A stretch of DNA of 51,028 nucleotides from JAGXLC01 sp964461045 (GCA_964461045.1 CAYWSJ010000009.1:1-51028), one strand, 5' to 3'. Shown: positions 42,278 to 51,028, counted from the first letter of the stretch. The notes: generated from the sequence alone by a model not told the origin. A program made the numbers and translations.

Positions 42278-45200
42278 ATGAGAGCTAAAATTTTTACCCT
42301 ATTAACAGTTATGTTATTCTCTTTTACTGTTGTTTTTGCGCAAGAAAGAGCAGTAAATGAAGATGGGAATTACAAAAATGTGATTCGCATTAAAATTAAA
42401 AACAATCTGGTAAACCAGTTTGATGCTTTGCATCAGAAAAAAGCACACACGATTAACAAAATTGTTCCTGTTGAAAGTGATTATGTGAAGACAAACATTA
42501 AGGCATTGGATAACAGGAATAAAGAATTAAATGCGGTAGAGTATAAAAGAGTTTTTCGCTATGCCGGGAAATTCGAAAAACGACACCGTGAATTTGGATT
42601 GCACCGATGGTATGAAATTTCTTTTAACTCAAAAGCGAATGTAAAGGAATTATTAAATACCTATAAGGAGATACCGGATCTTGAATATGTGGAACCTGTT
42701 TCTGAAAAATCTTTAGTCGATCACAAGCCACATCCGGAGGCAAAAAATAATGACAAAACATTAACGGGTGATCCTAACGACCCCAAATATTCAGATCAGT
42801 GGCATTATCATAATACTGGCCAAACAGGTGGAACAGCTGACGCTGATATTGATTTGCCCGAAGCATGGGAACTTGAAACAGGCAATACAAATGTTGTTGT
42901 AGCTATAGAAGACCAGGGAGTTGATTATGACCACGTTGACCTAGAAGGTAACATGTGGATTAATTCAGGAGAAACTCCTAATAATGGTGTTGATGATGAT
43001 AACAACGGTTATGTTGATGATTATTATGGATATAACTTTGGCGATGATCAGGGTCCTATAACTCCTGGTGAGCACGGAACACATGTAGGCGGTACTGTAG
43101 CAGCTGAAACAAATAACGGTACAGGTGTTGCAGGAATTGCCGGTGGTAGTGGAAATAATGACGGAGTAAGACTTATGTCAGTAGAGGTTTTTGGATCTAA
43201 TGGACAGGGCGGATTTGCAGAAGGCTTCACTTATGCTGCCGATATGGGAGCACACGTATCCCAGAATAGTTGGGGTGGTGGAGGTGAAAGCCAATCTATA
43301 AATGATGCCATCGATTACTTTATTGCCAACGGTGGTGGTGCTGGTACACCCATGGACGGTGGAGTTGTTATTTTTGCTGCCGGAAATGATGATGTAAGTA
43401 GTGGTGCAAGTACATGGCCTGCTCAGTATGAGAGTGCCATAGCTGTTGCATCAACTGATCATAATGATGTAAAATCATATTTTTCAAACTATGGTAGCTG
43501 GGTGGATATTGCTGCTCCCGGTAGTGATATTTTAAGCTGTAAACCTAACGATTCTTATCAAACCATGTCAGGAACATCAATGGCTTGTCCACATGTTTCA
43601 GGTGTGGCTGCCCTGATAGTTTCTAAGTTTGCAGGAAATATTACTCCCTCAGAAGTAAGATCCAGACTTATAGATTATACAGATAATATTGACGATGAAA
43701 ATTCAAGTTATGTCGGACAACTGGGAAGCGGGAGACTAAACGCTTATGCTTCCCTTTCAGGAGATGCGCCTGAACCTCCTGATGCTACTTACTGTACTTC
43801 ACAAGGAAATGATGCCTCCTACGAATGGATTTCTAAAGTCGAAATTGGAACTTATTCAAATAGTTCTGGTGGTGCAGGATATACCGACTTTACAAACGAA
43901 ACGATAGAACTGAATGCAGGTCAGTCCTACAGCATTACATTAACCCCAGGATTTTCAAACAGTACATACCAGGAATACTGGAAAATCTGGATTGATTATA
44001 ATAACGATACAACTTTTACAAGTGATGAACTTGCTTATGATGCAGGATCAACTTCCAGCAGCGCTGTAAGTGGAACTATTAATATCCCATCAGATGTTTC
44101 CGGTTTAAGAAGAATGCGCGTAAGTATGAAATATAACGGGGAACAATCTGCCTGTGAAACATTTGATTATGGTGAAGTAGAAGATTATAATGTAAATATT
44201 TCAACCGGCGGTGGAGATACTGAAGCTCCAACAGCCCCGACTAATCTTGCATCAAGCAATGTAACAGAGACAAGTGTTGACCTTAACTGGGACGCTTCCT
44301 CCGATAATGTAGGAGTAGACCACTATACTGTATTCCAGGATGGAAGTTCAATAGGAACAACTGCGAATACTTCATACAGTGTAACAGGTCTTAATGCTTC
44401 AACAACTTATACATTTACTGTTAAAGCTGAAGATGCTGCAGGTAACGTATCACAAGCCAGTAATGCTATTGATGTTACAACAGCAAGTGGTGAAGATACT
44501 GAAGCTCCAACAGCGCCAACTAACCTTGCTTCAAGCAATGTTACAGAAACAAGTGTTGACCTGAGCTGGGACGCTTCCTCCGATAATGTTGGAGTAGACC
44601 ACTATACTGTGTTCCAGGATGGTAGTTCAATAGGAACAACTTCAAATACATCTTATAGTGTAACAGGACTTACTGCAGCAACTACTTATACTTTTACAGT
44701 AAAAGCAGAAGATGCCGCAGGAAATGTTTCAGCTTCAAGTAATGCACTTGATGTTACTACAAATGATGGCAGTGTTAGTTACTGTTCTTCACAAGGTAAC
44801 AACTCTTCCTATGAGTGGATTTCACAGGTAGATATTGGAAATTTCTCCAATAGCTCAGGAGCCGCTGGTTATACTGACTTTACAGGACAAACTGTAAACC
44901 TTACTGCTGGAGCTTCTGTAAGTGTTACGCTTACTCCGGGTTTCAGCGGAAGCACCTACAATGAATACTGGAAGATTTGGATTGATTATAATGGAGATGG
45001 AGACTTCTCAGATAACGGTGAGTTGGTATTTGATCCAGGTTCAATGAGTAGTTCTGCTGTAAGTGGTACAATTAATGTTGCTTCAACGGCTTCAGGTACA
45101 ACAAGAATGAGGGTTACCATGAAGTATAACGGTGAACCTTCACCATGTGAAACATTCAGCTATGGTGAAGTAGAAGATTATACAGTTTCTTTCAGTGGTG

Positions 45201-46207
45201 GTGGTGATGACACCGAAGCCCCAACTGCCCCGACTAGCCTTGCTTCAAGTAATATTACTTCTTCAAGTGTTGATCTGAACTGGTCAGCTTCTTCAGACAA
45301 TGTAGGAGTAGATCATTATACTATATTCCAGGACGGAAGTTCAATTGGTACAACTTCTAATACTTCAACTACTGTTAGCGGACTTGCAGAAGCAACTACT
45401 TATTCATTCTATGTAAAAGCAGAAGATGCTGCCGGTAACGTTTCAACTGCAAGTAATTCAATAGATGTTACTACTGAAAGTGGCTCTGTAAGCTATTGTG
45501 AGTCTTATGGAAATAACACTAACTACGAATGGATTGACCTGGTTGAGCTTGGTTCAATTAACAATACTACAAGTGCTGACGGTGGTTATGGTGACTATAC
45601 AAACCTTTCCACTGACCTGACAAGGGGTAGTAATGTAACGATCTATGTTAGTGCCGGATTTGGCTCAAGCAGCTACACTGAATACTGGCATGTATGGATC
45701 GATTTTGATCATAACGGTACTTTCGACAGTGACGAAGAAATGGTTAGCGGATCATCAAGCAGCGCTGATAAGTTGTCTGCAAGCTTTGATGTGCCAACAG
45801 ATGCTGTTCTCGGACAAACACGTATGAGAGTTACCATGAAATATAACAGTGCTGCTTCTCCTTGTGAAACATTTACTTATGGTGAAGTAGAAGACTATAC
45901 AGTGAATATTACAGATAACACTACAAATTATATGCTCAGTGATAATGATGCAATTGAACTGGGTAATGCACCTGCAGGTCTTGAAATTTATCCTAATCCT
46001 GCAAGCAGCTATCTGAATGTTCAAATCAATGAGGGAGAAAGAAACAGCACAGTAAGTATTTATAATACACAGGGAAGTCTTGTTAAGGTAGTACCTGTTA
46101 ACAGTGATTCTGAAGAAATTGATGTTTCAGAACTTCCTGGTGGAGTGTATATTCTGAAAATAGCAGATGAAAGACTGCCACTGGTGAAACAGTTTATTAA
46201 GAAATAA
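42278..46207 (+). CDS. Secreted subtilisin-like (S8) protease with GEVED/FN3 modules and T9SS tail
   Basis: A 1309-residue secreted serine protease. Order: signal peptide (1-21), propeptide (about 28-145), S8 catalytic domain (about 165-495) with D212, H267, N370 and S434 (GTSMACPHVSG), GEVED domain 1 (505-641), two FN3 domains (647-735 and 740-828), GEVED 2 (835-972), FN3 3 (978-1066), GEVED 3 (1072-1212) and a T9SS type A sorting domain (about 1232-1309). The Asp motif reads EDQG instead of the usual IDTG. It lies behind a LytTR regulator and a repeat operator candidate. The final 241 residues are about 90% identical to the papain-like protein downstream. Confidence 0.95.
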   Translation: MRAKIFTLLTVMLFSFTVVFAQERAVNEDGNYKNVIRIKIKNNLVNQFDALHQKKAHTINKIVPVESDYVKTNIKALDNRNKELNAVEYKRVFRYAGKFEKRHREFGLHRWYEISFNSKANVKELLNTYKEIPDLEYVEPVSEKSLVDHKPHPEAKNNDKTLTGDPNDPKYSDQWHYHNTGQTGGTADADIDLPEAWELETGNTNVVVAIEDQGVDYDHVDLEGNMWINSGETPNNGVDDDNNGYVDDYYGYNFGDDQGPITPGEHGTHVGGTVAAETNNGTGVAGIAGGSGNNDGVRLMSVEVFGSNGQGGFAEGFTYAADMGAHVSQNSWGGGGESQSINDAIDYFIANGGGAGTPMDGGVVIFAAGNDDVSSGASTWPAQYESAIAVASTDHNDVKSYFSNYGSWVDIAAPGSDILSCKPNDSYQTMSGTSMACPHVSGVAALIVSKFAGNITPSEVRSRLIDYTDNIDDENSSYVGQLGSGRLNAYASLSGDAPEPPDATYCTSQGNDASYEWISKVEIGTYSNSSGGAGYTDFTNETIELNAGQSYSITLTPGFSNSTYQEYWKIWIDYNNDTTFTSDELAYDAGSTSSSAVSGTINIPSDVSGLRRMRVSMKYNGEQSACETFDYGEVEDYNVNISTGGGDTEAPTAPTNLASSNVTETSVDLNWDASSDNVGVDHYTVFQDGSSIGTTANTSYSVTGLNASTTYTFTVKAEDAAGNVSQASNAIDVTTASGEDTEAPTAPTNLASSNVTETSVDLSWDASSDNVGVDHYTVFQDGSSIGTTSNTSYSVTGLTAATTYTFTVKAEDAAGNVSASSNALDVTTNDGSVSYCSSQGNNSSYEWISQVDIGNFSNSSGAAGYTDFTGQTVNLTAGASVSVTLTPGFSGSTYNEYWKIWIDYNGDGDFSDNGELVFDPGSMSSSAVSGTINVASTASGTTRMRVTMKYNGEPSPCETFSYGEVEDYTVSFSGGGDDTEAPTAPTSLASSNITSSSVDLNWSASSDNVGVDHYTIFQDGSSIGTTSNTSTTVSGLAEATTYSFYVKAEDAAGNVSTASNSIDVTTESGSVSYCESYGNNTNYEWIDLVELGSINNTTSADGGYGDYTNLSTDLTRGSNVTIYVSAGFGSSSYTEYWHVWIDFDHNGTFDSDEEMVSGSSSSADKLSASFDVPTDAVLGQTRMRVTMKYNSAASPCETFTYGEVEDYTVNITDNTTNYMLSDNDAIELGNAPAGLEIYPNPASSYLNVQINEGERNSTVSIYNTQGSLVKVVPVNSDSEEIDVSELPGGVYILKIADERLPLVKQFIKK
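44216..44773 (+). repeat. Tandem FN3 duplication inside the subtilisin gene
   Basis: Two adjacent 279-bp units encode FN3 domains beginning DTEAPTAPTNL at residues 647 and 740, nearly identical in protein and close in DNA. A third, more diverged FN3 unit begins near 45209. Confidence 0.8.
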
Positions 46208-46603
46208 ACAAATTATATTTCATATTAAGGGGGCTGAGTTTTCAGCTCCCTTTTTTTATTTATTTCTGTTTTCCTAATCAAATTAAGGACAAGCTAATCT
46301 TGTTTGAGTTACTACCATATTGTATCGCAGTTTCTGCATTTAAATTATAATTATGAAAATTTTAGAGCAATGCAGGTAAATTTATTTGTTTAAATTTATA
46401 TTAAATAACAATTAATATTTTATATTTTTTTTGTGTTATCATACGATATACTTTACTCCTGGGGGTTATGTATATTTATTTATTATATAGGTTCTTATAA
46501 AAAAATATCTGTTGTTTGTTTTTGACTAAAATTTTGAATAAATTGCTAAACAATTAAAATTCTAACCTGAATTTTAAAAATTGTTAACCTAAATTAAATT
46601 TTT
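46208..46603. other. Intergenic region between the two proteases
   Basis: A 396-bp AT-rich spacer with the subtilisin terminator at its left end and the shared AATTGTTAACCTAAA leader (46579-46593) at its right end. No copy of the 11-bp triple repeat and no clear promoter were recognised. Confidence 0.5.
46229..46258 (+). terminator. Rho-independent terminator of the subtilisin gene
   Basis: GGGGGCTGA (46229-46237) pairs with TCAGCTCCC (46242-46250), including one G-U pair in RNA, around a GTTT loop and followed by seven T residues. Confidence 0.85.
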
Positions 46604-49162
46604 ATGAGAGCTAAATTTTTTACATGTTTGAGCATTTTTATGCTTTTTGTGATCCTTGCTATGGGTCAGGAGAATGCGGTAGTTGTAGAATTTGGACAAA
46701 AAACCGCTGGAACAATTACACTCCCCCAGGACAAGATTTTAGTCCTGGAATTGCCTGCTAAGCCGTCTACAGGATATTCCTGGGAAGTTGTTGATGTTAA
46801 TGACAAAGTTCTTTGTTTAGATCAGGAGTATCATTTTGAAACCGAGGCCGGTAAGGCTATAGGTGCAGGAGGAACAAGAAAAATCCGGTTCGCATCACTG
46901 CAAGAAGGAGAATCTGCTATTCATTTAGTTTATTCCCGGCCGTGGGAAGAAACAAAGGCCGATATGCAGATTACCTACCAGGTATCTGCTGAAGGGCCTT
47001 ATTCAGGCGATGTTGAATTTAAAAAACCTGCAATTCCTGTGTTTGATTTAAGTTCTGAAGATTATGAAGTAAAAGCTTTACCTTCACAATATGAATACTC
47101 TGGGGAAACCTCTGTCAAAAACCAGGGTTCCTGTGGTAGTTGCTGGGCATTTGCTGCTTGTGCAGTATTTGAACACGTAATTAACGGAGAAGATGGAAAT
47201 ACAAGAGATCTGTCTGAGCAGTTTCTGGTTAATTGTAATGAAGAAGGATGGGGATGCAGCGGTGGTATGAATCCTTTTGATTATTTTGAATATAAGGTTG
47301 TTTCCGGCGGTAATGAAGCCGGAGCTGTCTATGAGAGTGATTGTCCTTATCAGGCCTCAGACGGATATTGTAATGCGCCCTATCCGCATCATGAAAAGAT
47401 TGATGCATGGGACTATGCAGGAAGTTCTTATTCAGTTCCGTCTGTTACTGAAATTAAAGAGGCAATCTATAATTATGGGCCTGTTTGGTGTGCCGTTTAT
47501 TCTGATAGTTATTTTTCAAATTACTCAGGCGGAGTTTTTCAGGGAAGCAGTAATTCACAACCAAATCATGCGGTTGTTATTACAGGATGGGATGACAACA
47601 ATCAGTGCTGGATTATGAAAAATTCGTGGGGCTCTTCCTGGGGTGAAAATGGGTACATGAGAATTAAATATGGTGCAAATAATATTGGTTATGCAGCTGC
47701 TTATGTTGACTATAACGGAACAACCCCTCCTGACGAGTACTGTGCCTCAGCAGGAAATGATGCCAGCTATGAATGGATATCGCAGGTAGATGTTGGGGAT
47801 TTCAGTTATAGCTCTGGCTCTGACGGTGGATATGCTGATTATACAGGTCAAACCATTACACTAACTTCAGGAGCCTCTGCTAATGTTACTTTGACTCCCG
47901 GATTTAACAGCAGCACCTACCAGGAATACTGGAAGATCTGGATTGACTTTAATAATGACAAAGATTTCGATGATGCAGGAGAAGAAGTCTTCAGTGGAAA
48001 TGGAAGCGCTGCGGTAAGTGGCTCATTTACTGTTTCTTCTGGTGCCTCAGGAACTACACGAATGAGAGTAACCATGAAATATAATGGTGCACCCACTTCA
48101 TGCGAAACATTTGATTACGGAGAGGTTGAAGATTATACTGTGACCTTTGGATCAGGGCCTGATGATACAGAACCTCCTACAGCTCCTGCAAGTCTTACTG
48201 CAAGCAATGTAACAGAAACAACTGTTGATCTGAGCTGGAATGCTTCGACAGACAATGTAGGCGTAGATCATTATACTGTATTTCAGGATGGTAATTCTAT
48301 TGGTACTACTACAAATACCTCGGCAACTGTTAGTGGACTTACTGCTGCTACAACTTATACCTTTACAGTTAAAGCAGAAGATGCAGCAGGAAATGTTTCT
48401 TCAGCAAGCAATGCTATTGAGGTGACAACTGATGACGGATCTGTTAGTTACTGTGAGTCTTATGGCCAGAATACCAATTATGAATGGATTGACCTGGTTG
48501 AACTTGGTTCAATTAACAATACTACAAGTGCTGACGGTGGCTATGGTGATTACACAAACCTTTCCACTGACCTGACAAGAGGAAGTAATGTAACTATCTA
48601 TATTAGTGCCGGATTTGCTTCAAGCAGTTACACAGAGTACTGGCATGTATGGATAGATTTTGATCAAAATGGAACTTTTGATAGTGATGAAGAGTTGGTA
48701 AACGGTTCATCCAGCAGTGCAGATCAGCTTTATGCTTCATTTGATATTCCTTCTGATGCGGTTCTTGGTCAAACACGCATGAGGGTGACCATGAAGTATA
48801 ATAGTGCTGCTTCTCCTTGTGAAACATTTACTTATGGTGAAGTAGAGGATTATACAGTGAATATCACCAACTATAGTACAAACTATATGCTTAGCGATAA
48901 TGATGCTGTTGAACTGGGTAATGCACCTGCAGGTATTGAAATTTATCCTAATCCTGCAACCAGCTACCTTAATGTTCAAATCAATGAAGGAGAGAGAAAC
49001 AGTACGTTAAGTATTTACAATACACAAGGAAGTCTTGTGAAGACAGTACCGGTAAACAGTGATTCTGAAGAAATTGATGTTTCAGAATTACCTGCAGGGG
49101 TTTATATTCTAAAACTACATGATGAAAGAGTACCTTTTATCAAACAGTTTATTAAGGAATAA
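46604..49162 (+). CDS. Secreted papain-like (C1A) protease with N-terminal chagasin-like (I42) inhibitor domain and T9SS tail
   Basis: An 852-residue secreted cysteine protease. Order: signal peptide (1-21), chagasin-like I42 domain (about 24-128), a short linker, C1A catalytic domain (about 155-372), GEVED 1 (about 379-516), FN3 (about 521-609), GEVED 2 (about 615-755) and T9SS sorting domain (about 775-852). The inhibitor domain shows all three chagasin loops: KPSTGY (53-58), GAGGT (87-91) and SRPWE (111-115). The catalytic residues Q174, C180 (GSCGSCWAF), H322 and N340 (KNSWG) are intact. There is no classical ERFNIN propeptide. It shares 5' leader, signal-peptide start MRAK and the last 241 residues with the subtilisin gene. 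Confidence 0.93.
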   Translation: MRAKFFTCLSIFMLFVILAMGQENAVVVEFGQKTAGTITLPQDKILVLELPAKPSTGYSWEVVDVNDKVLCLDQEYHFETEAGKAIGAGGTRKIRFASLQEGESAIHLVYSRPWEETKADMQITYQVSAEGPYSGDVEFKKPAIPVFDLSSEDYEVKALPSQYEYSGETSVKNQGSCGSCWAFAACAVFEHVINGEDGNTRDLSEQFLVNCNEEGWGCSGGMNPFDYFEYKVVSGGNEAGAVYESDCPYQASDGYCNAPYPHHEKIDAWDYAGSSYSVPSVTEIKEAIYNYGPVWCAVYSDSYFSNYSGGVFQGSSNSQPNHAVVITGWDDNNQCWIMKNSWGSSWGENGYMRIKYGANNIGYAAAYVDYNGTTPPDEYCASAGNDASYEWISQVDVGDFSYSSGSDGGYADYTGQTITLTSGASANVTLTPGFNSSTYQEYWKIWIDFNNDKDFDDAGEEVFSGNGSAAVSGSFTVSSGASGTTRMRVTMKYNGAPTSCETFDYGEVEDYTVTFGSGPDDTEPPTAPASLTASNVTETTVDLSWNASTDNVGVDHYTVFQDGNSIGTTTNTSATVSGLTAATTYTFTVKAEDAAGNVSSASNAIEVTTDDGSVSYCESYGQNTNYEWIDLVELGSINNTTSADGGYGDYTNLSTDLTRGSNVTIYISAGFASSSYTEYWHVWIDFDQNGTFDSDEELVNGSSSSADQLYASFDIPSDAVLGQTRMRVTMKYNSAASPCETFTYGEVEDYTVNITNYSTNYMLSDNDAVELGNAPAGIEIYPNPATSYLNVQINEGERNSTLSIYNTQGSLVKTVPVNSDSEEIDVSELPAGVYILKLHDERVPFIKQFIKE

Positions 49163-49183
49163 TAAACAGACTTCAACAAATTA

Positions 49184-49214
49184 AAAGAGGGGAGCCTGGA
49201 TTGCTCCCCTCTTT
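49184..49214. terminator. Bidirectional terminator after the papain-like gene
   Basis: AAAGAGGGGAGC (49184-49195) pairs with GCTCCCCTCTTT (49203-49214) around a 7-nt loop. It lies between convergent genes with A and T runs on each side, so it can serve both strands. Confidence 0.88.
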
Positions 49215-49238
49215 AATTTTTAAAAGTATCAATAAGTT

Positions 49239-49931
49239 TTATGAATATAGGCCTTTAATACTCATCGTTTCCAGGATAATATCAGCTATTTCATCGTGAT
49301 TGAAATGCTTTGCGTTGATAAGCAGATCGTAATGCGTATCATCAATTTTGGAGCCTGCAAGGTTGTTTCTTAGTTCCTGACGTTTTTTGTCTATGTCAAC
49401 CACATAATCTTTGGCTTTTTTTGTTGTAAGGTTAAAGCGTTTTTTTATTACTTGTACCCGCCAGTCAAAGGGAGCTATAAGTCTAATATGAAGCGAGCGG
49501 CTTATGTTTTTTGTAATGGATGAACCACAACGACCCAAAATAATTGAATGTCCTTCTTTTCCAAAGGAATATATAACTTTCTTTATAGTATTTCTGATTT
49601 TACGATCGCTTTTATAATATTTACTGGATAAAGCGCCTAAGATATCATCAATGGCAGATTTTTTTTCATACTTAAAAACATATTCTATCTGGGAGGGGTC
49701 TAATTCAAGCTCTTTGGCAGACTTTTCGAGTATCTCTTTGCTGATAACTCTCCAGGGTCCGTTTTGTTGCTGCAGTTTTTTGTTAAGGGTATCAGCCAGT
49801 TTATTTGCCAGAAATTTTCCTGAGCAGCCAATTTGTCTTGAAATGGTAATAACCGGGCCCGGATCCTTGTTTTCCTTCGGTTTTTCTTTTTCTGTATGTC
49901 TGTCTTCCAAATAATTTAAAAGTATGTTCAT
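49239..49931 (-). CDS. Cytidylate-kinase-like family protein
   Basis: A 230-residue P-loop protein of the cytidylate-kinase-like family (PF13189). The start ATG 49931 puts the nucleotide-binding region near the expected place; in-frame codons to 49991 give a longer N-terminus without support and overlap the promoter element. The loop is VITISRQIGCSGKFLA, a degenerate P-loop. A central Arg/Lys-rich helix, GRCGSSITKN and a C-terminal DxxH-type segment follow. The true Cmk should be elsewhere; the substrate is unknown. Confidence 0.8.
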   Translation of the reverse strand: MNILLNYLEDRHTEKEKPKENKDPGPVITISRQIGCSGKFLANKLADTLNKKLQQQNGPWRVISKEILEKSAKELELDPSQIEYVFKYEKKSAIDDILGALSSKYYKSDRKIRNTIKKVIYSFGKEGHSIILGRCGSSITKNISRSLHIRLIAPFDWRVQVIKKRFNLTTKKAKDYVVDIDKKRQELRNNLAGSKIDDTHYDLLINAKHFNHDEIADIILETMSIKGLYS

Positions 49932-49988
49932 AATATTATATTTCTTTAATAAAAGGTTTTCTAAGGTACGAATTTTTGTGATCTTATT

Positions 49989-49996
49989 CAAACATA
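49989..49996 (-). promoter_or_regulatory. Bacteroidota-type -7 element (TATGTTTG) for the cytidylate-kinase-like gene
   Basis: The minus strand reads TATGTTTG about 58 bp before the chosen start 49931. It lies upstream of the in-frame codons near 49991 and argues for the shorter protein. Confidence 0.4.
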
Positions 49997-50022
49997 GTGA
50001 TAACAGCAGAATTCCGGACTCG

Positions 50023-50712
50023 TTAGCTGGAGCCTGAGGATGTGGCTGCTATGGCTGCAGAAGTAGTAGCTGTTATTACCACGGAACAAACTTCTTTGAT
50101 GGTTTCCTGTACTGCAGTGGATACTTCAAAATCTTTCGCAAGTTTTTTTATTCGCTTGCGGGCATGTTTGTATTCTTTCCTGGAAGAGAACAAAACCCGT
50201 GCAAGTTTAGTAGCTTCAGCCAGACTGAGCATCATTAAACTTTTTTCATCCATTTTTTTTCTTCCGTTGATAACTTCTACCAAATGTTGTTTCATTTCAT
50301 CCTCTGGTCCTGGATCTAGCGTAGGATAAACAGTATAAGGAATTAATCCCAGGAATTTTTTTCTTTTTCTCATTAGAATTCCTCTTTCGACCAGGTTAGA
50401 AAGCACGTCATATTTTAATTTTTTAAGTTTTGAGGCAATTCTGTGAATCCAGAATTTTACTTTATGTTCTTTTTTTGCTTTTCTGATATAGCCAAATAAT
50501 TCATCGAGATAATCAACGCCGGTGCTGGTGTTGTCAATTATCTGCACTTTTTTATTGCTGACTTTTATTTTTTTCAGAATCGATAATTTTAACAAAACAG
50601 TTCCGGCAAGCCCATGATTTATAGAAATTGCATCTGTAAGAAATTTCCCTTTCTTTTTGTCTAGTGCGAGCAATAAAAATCCTTCTGTCAATCTAAGCTG
50701 AAATGTTTCCAT
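50023..50712 (-). CDS. GOLPH3/GPP34-family protein
   Basis: A 229-residue member of the GPP34 family (PF05719), known in eukaryotes as the PI4P-binding Golgi protein GOLPH3/Vps74. Visible features are the opening LTEGFLLLALDKKKGKF (9-25), the all-helical core, LVERGILMRKRKKFLG near 105-120 and a basic patch. The C-terminus is a small, Ala/Ser/Thr-rich hydrophobic tail (about 205-229). In bacteria the role is unknown. It is upstream of the cytidylate-kinase-like gene on the same strand. Confidence 0.85.
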   Translation of the reverse strand: METFQLRLTEGFLLLALDKKKGKFLTDAISINHGLAGTVLLKLSILKKIKVSNKKVQIIDNTSTGVDYLDELFGYIRKAKKEHKVKFWIHRIASKLKKLKYDVLSNLVERGILMRKRKKFLGLIPYTVYPTLDPGPEDEMKQHLVEVINGRKKMDEKSLMMLSLAEATKLARVLFSSRKEYKHARKRIKKLAKDFEVSTAVQETIKEVCSVVITATTSAAIAATSSGSS

Positions 50713-50810
50713 TTTTTAATCTCTTTCTAACCAAATGTGATAAAGATATAAAACTATTTCCGATTTTTTATCTTTTTATTCCTACTTTAAAAAATTGTAT
50801 GTTTTTTTTA

Positions 50811-51028
50811 TTAATAATATCCTGATGCTCTTTTTATAGCACCGGAACCATATCGTTTCTTTATACGGTCTATTGTTTGGTAGAGTTCAACAAGCTCTTT
50901 GGTATCTTCGAACATGTTAAGCTGCTGGGTTCCTCCGATCAGGCGGTTGAGTTTTATTCCCAGGAGCCGTATTAGCATTCGGCGGGAATAGAGTTTATTG
51001 AATAATTCCCGGGCAACTGAGATCAAAT
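50811..51028 (-). CDS. dinB: DNA polymerase IV, C-terminal fragment (cut by window edge)
   Basis: The last 72 or so residues of a Y-family polymerase, open to the right edge. The segment LYSRRMLIRLLGIKLNRL matches the little-finger domain of bacterial DinB, and the following QQLNMFED resembles a beta-clamp-binding motif (QxxLF-like). The active-site part is outside the window. It would perform error-prone translesion synthesis. Confidence 0.85.
   Translation of the reverse strand, partial: LISVARELFNKLYSRRMLIRLLGIKLNRLIGGTQQLNMFEDTKELVELYQTIDRIKKRYGSGAIKRASGYY

Overview
The window looks like a chromosomal segment of a marine- or sediment-type Bacteroidota, probably Bacteroidales/Marinilabiliales-like (class inference only). 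Pointers are the BatABCDE aerotolerance operon, type IX secretion (T9SS) C-terminal sorting domains, GEVED domains, DUF4831 and CCC-motif proteins, and AT-rich spacers. Several genes have the Bacteroidota promoter element TAnnTTTG, and purine-rich ribosome binding sites are scarce. No rRNA, tRNA, CRISPR array or transposase was seen.

Layout. 1-3.2 kb: the end of a peptidase-type/bacteriocin-like ABC exporter and its HlyD adaptor, separated by a cassette made of a 23S-IVP-type four-helix-bundle gene between two inverted arrays of a 7-bp repeat (GCAGNNR). 3.2-6.1 kb (minus): PHP phosphatase, miaA, LuxC-type acyl-CoA reductase. 6.2-9.6 kb (minus): an AmmeMemoRadiSam operon (AMMECR1, acylphosphatase, radical SAM enzyme, Memo) followed by DUF2752 and CCC-motif membrane proteins. 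9.7-13.9 kb: a MacB/FtsX-type permease, a SiaC-like (DUF1987) protein, a convergent HAMP-GAF sensor and truA.

14.3-24.5 kb: MoxR, DUF58, BatA, BatB, BatC, BatD and BatE genes with extra small exported or membrane proteins, then a LiaF-like membrane protein. 24.6-33.9 kb: a PF09818 ABC-ATPase, pepD, a PqqD-like protein, an OPT transporter, a thioredoxin-like exported protein, a DUF4831 lipoprotein and nnr.

34.4-49.2 kb: two tandem POT peptide transporters, a small lipoprotein, an oligopeptide-binding lipoprotein, a BadF/NagK-type kinase, a LytTR response regulator and two large secreted proteases. One protease is a subtilisin (S8). The other is a papain-like (C1A) enzyme carrying an N-terminal chagasin-like (I42) inhibitor domain. 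The two share the start of the gene, GEVED/FN3 modules and a nearly identical T9SS tail around unrelated catalytic cores. With OPT, PepD, the POT pair and the peptide-binding lipoprotein, this half of the window reads as protein and peptide scavenging. 49.2-51 kb (minus): a cytidylate-kinase-like protein, a GOLPH3/GPP34-family protein and the C-terminal end of DNA polymerase IV.

The strongest candidates for new biology are the inhibitor-protease fusion with its swapped-core partner, the inverted-array four-helix-bundle cassette, and the 11-bp triple direct repeat between the LytTR regulator and the subtilisin.
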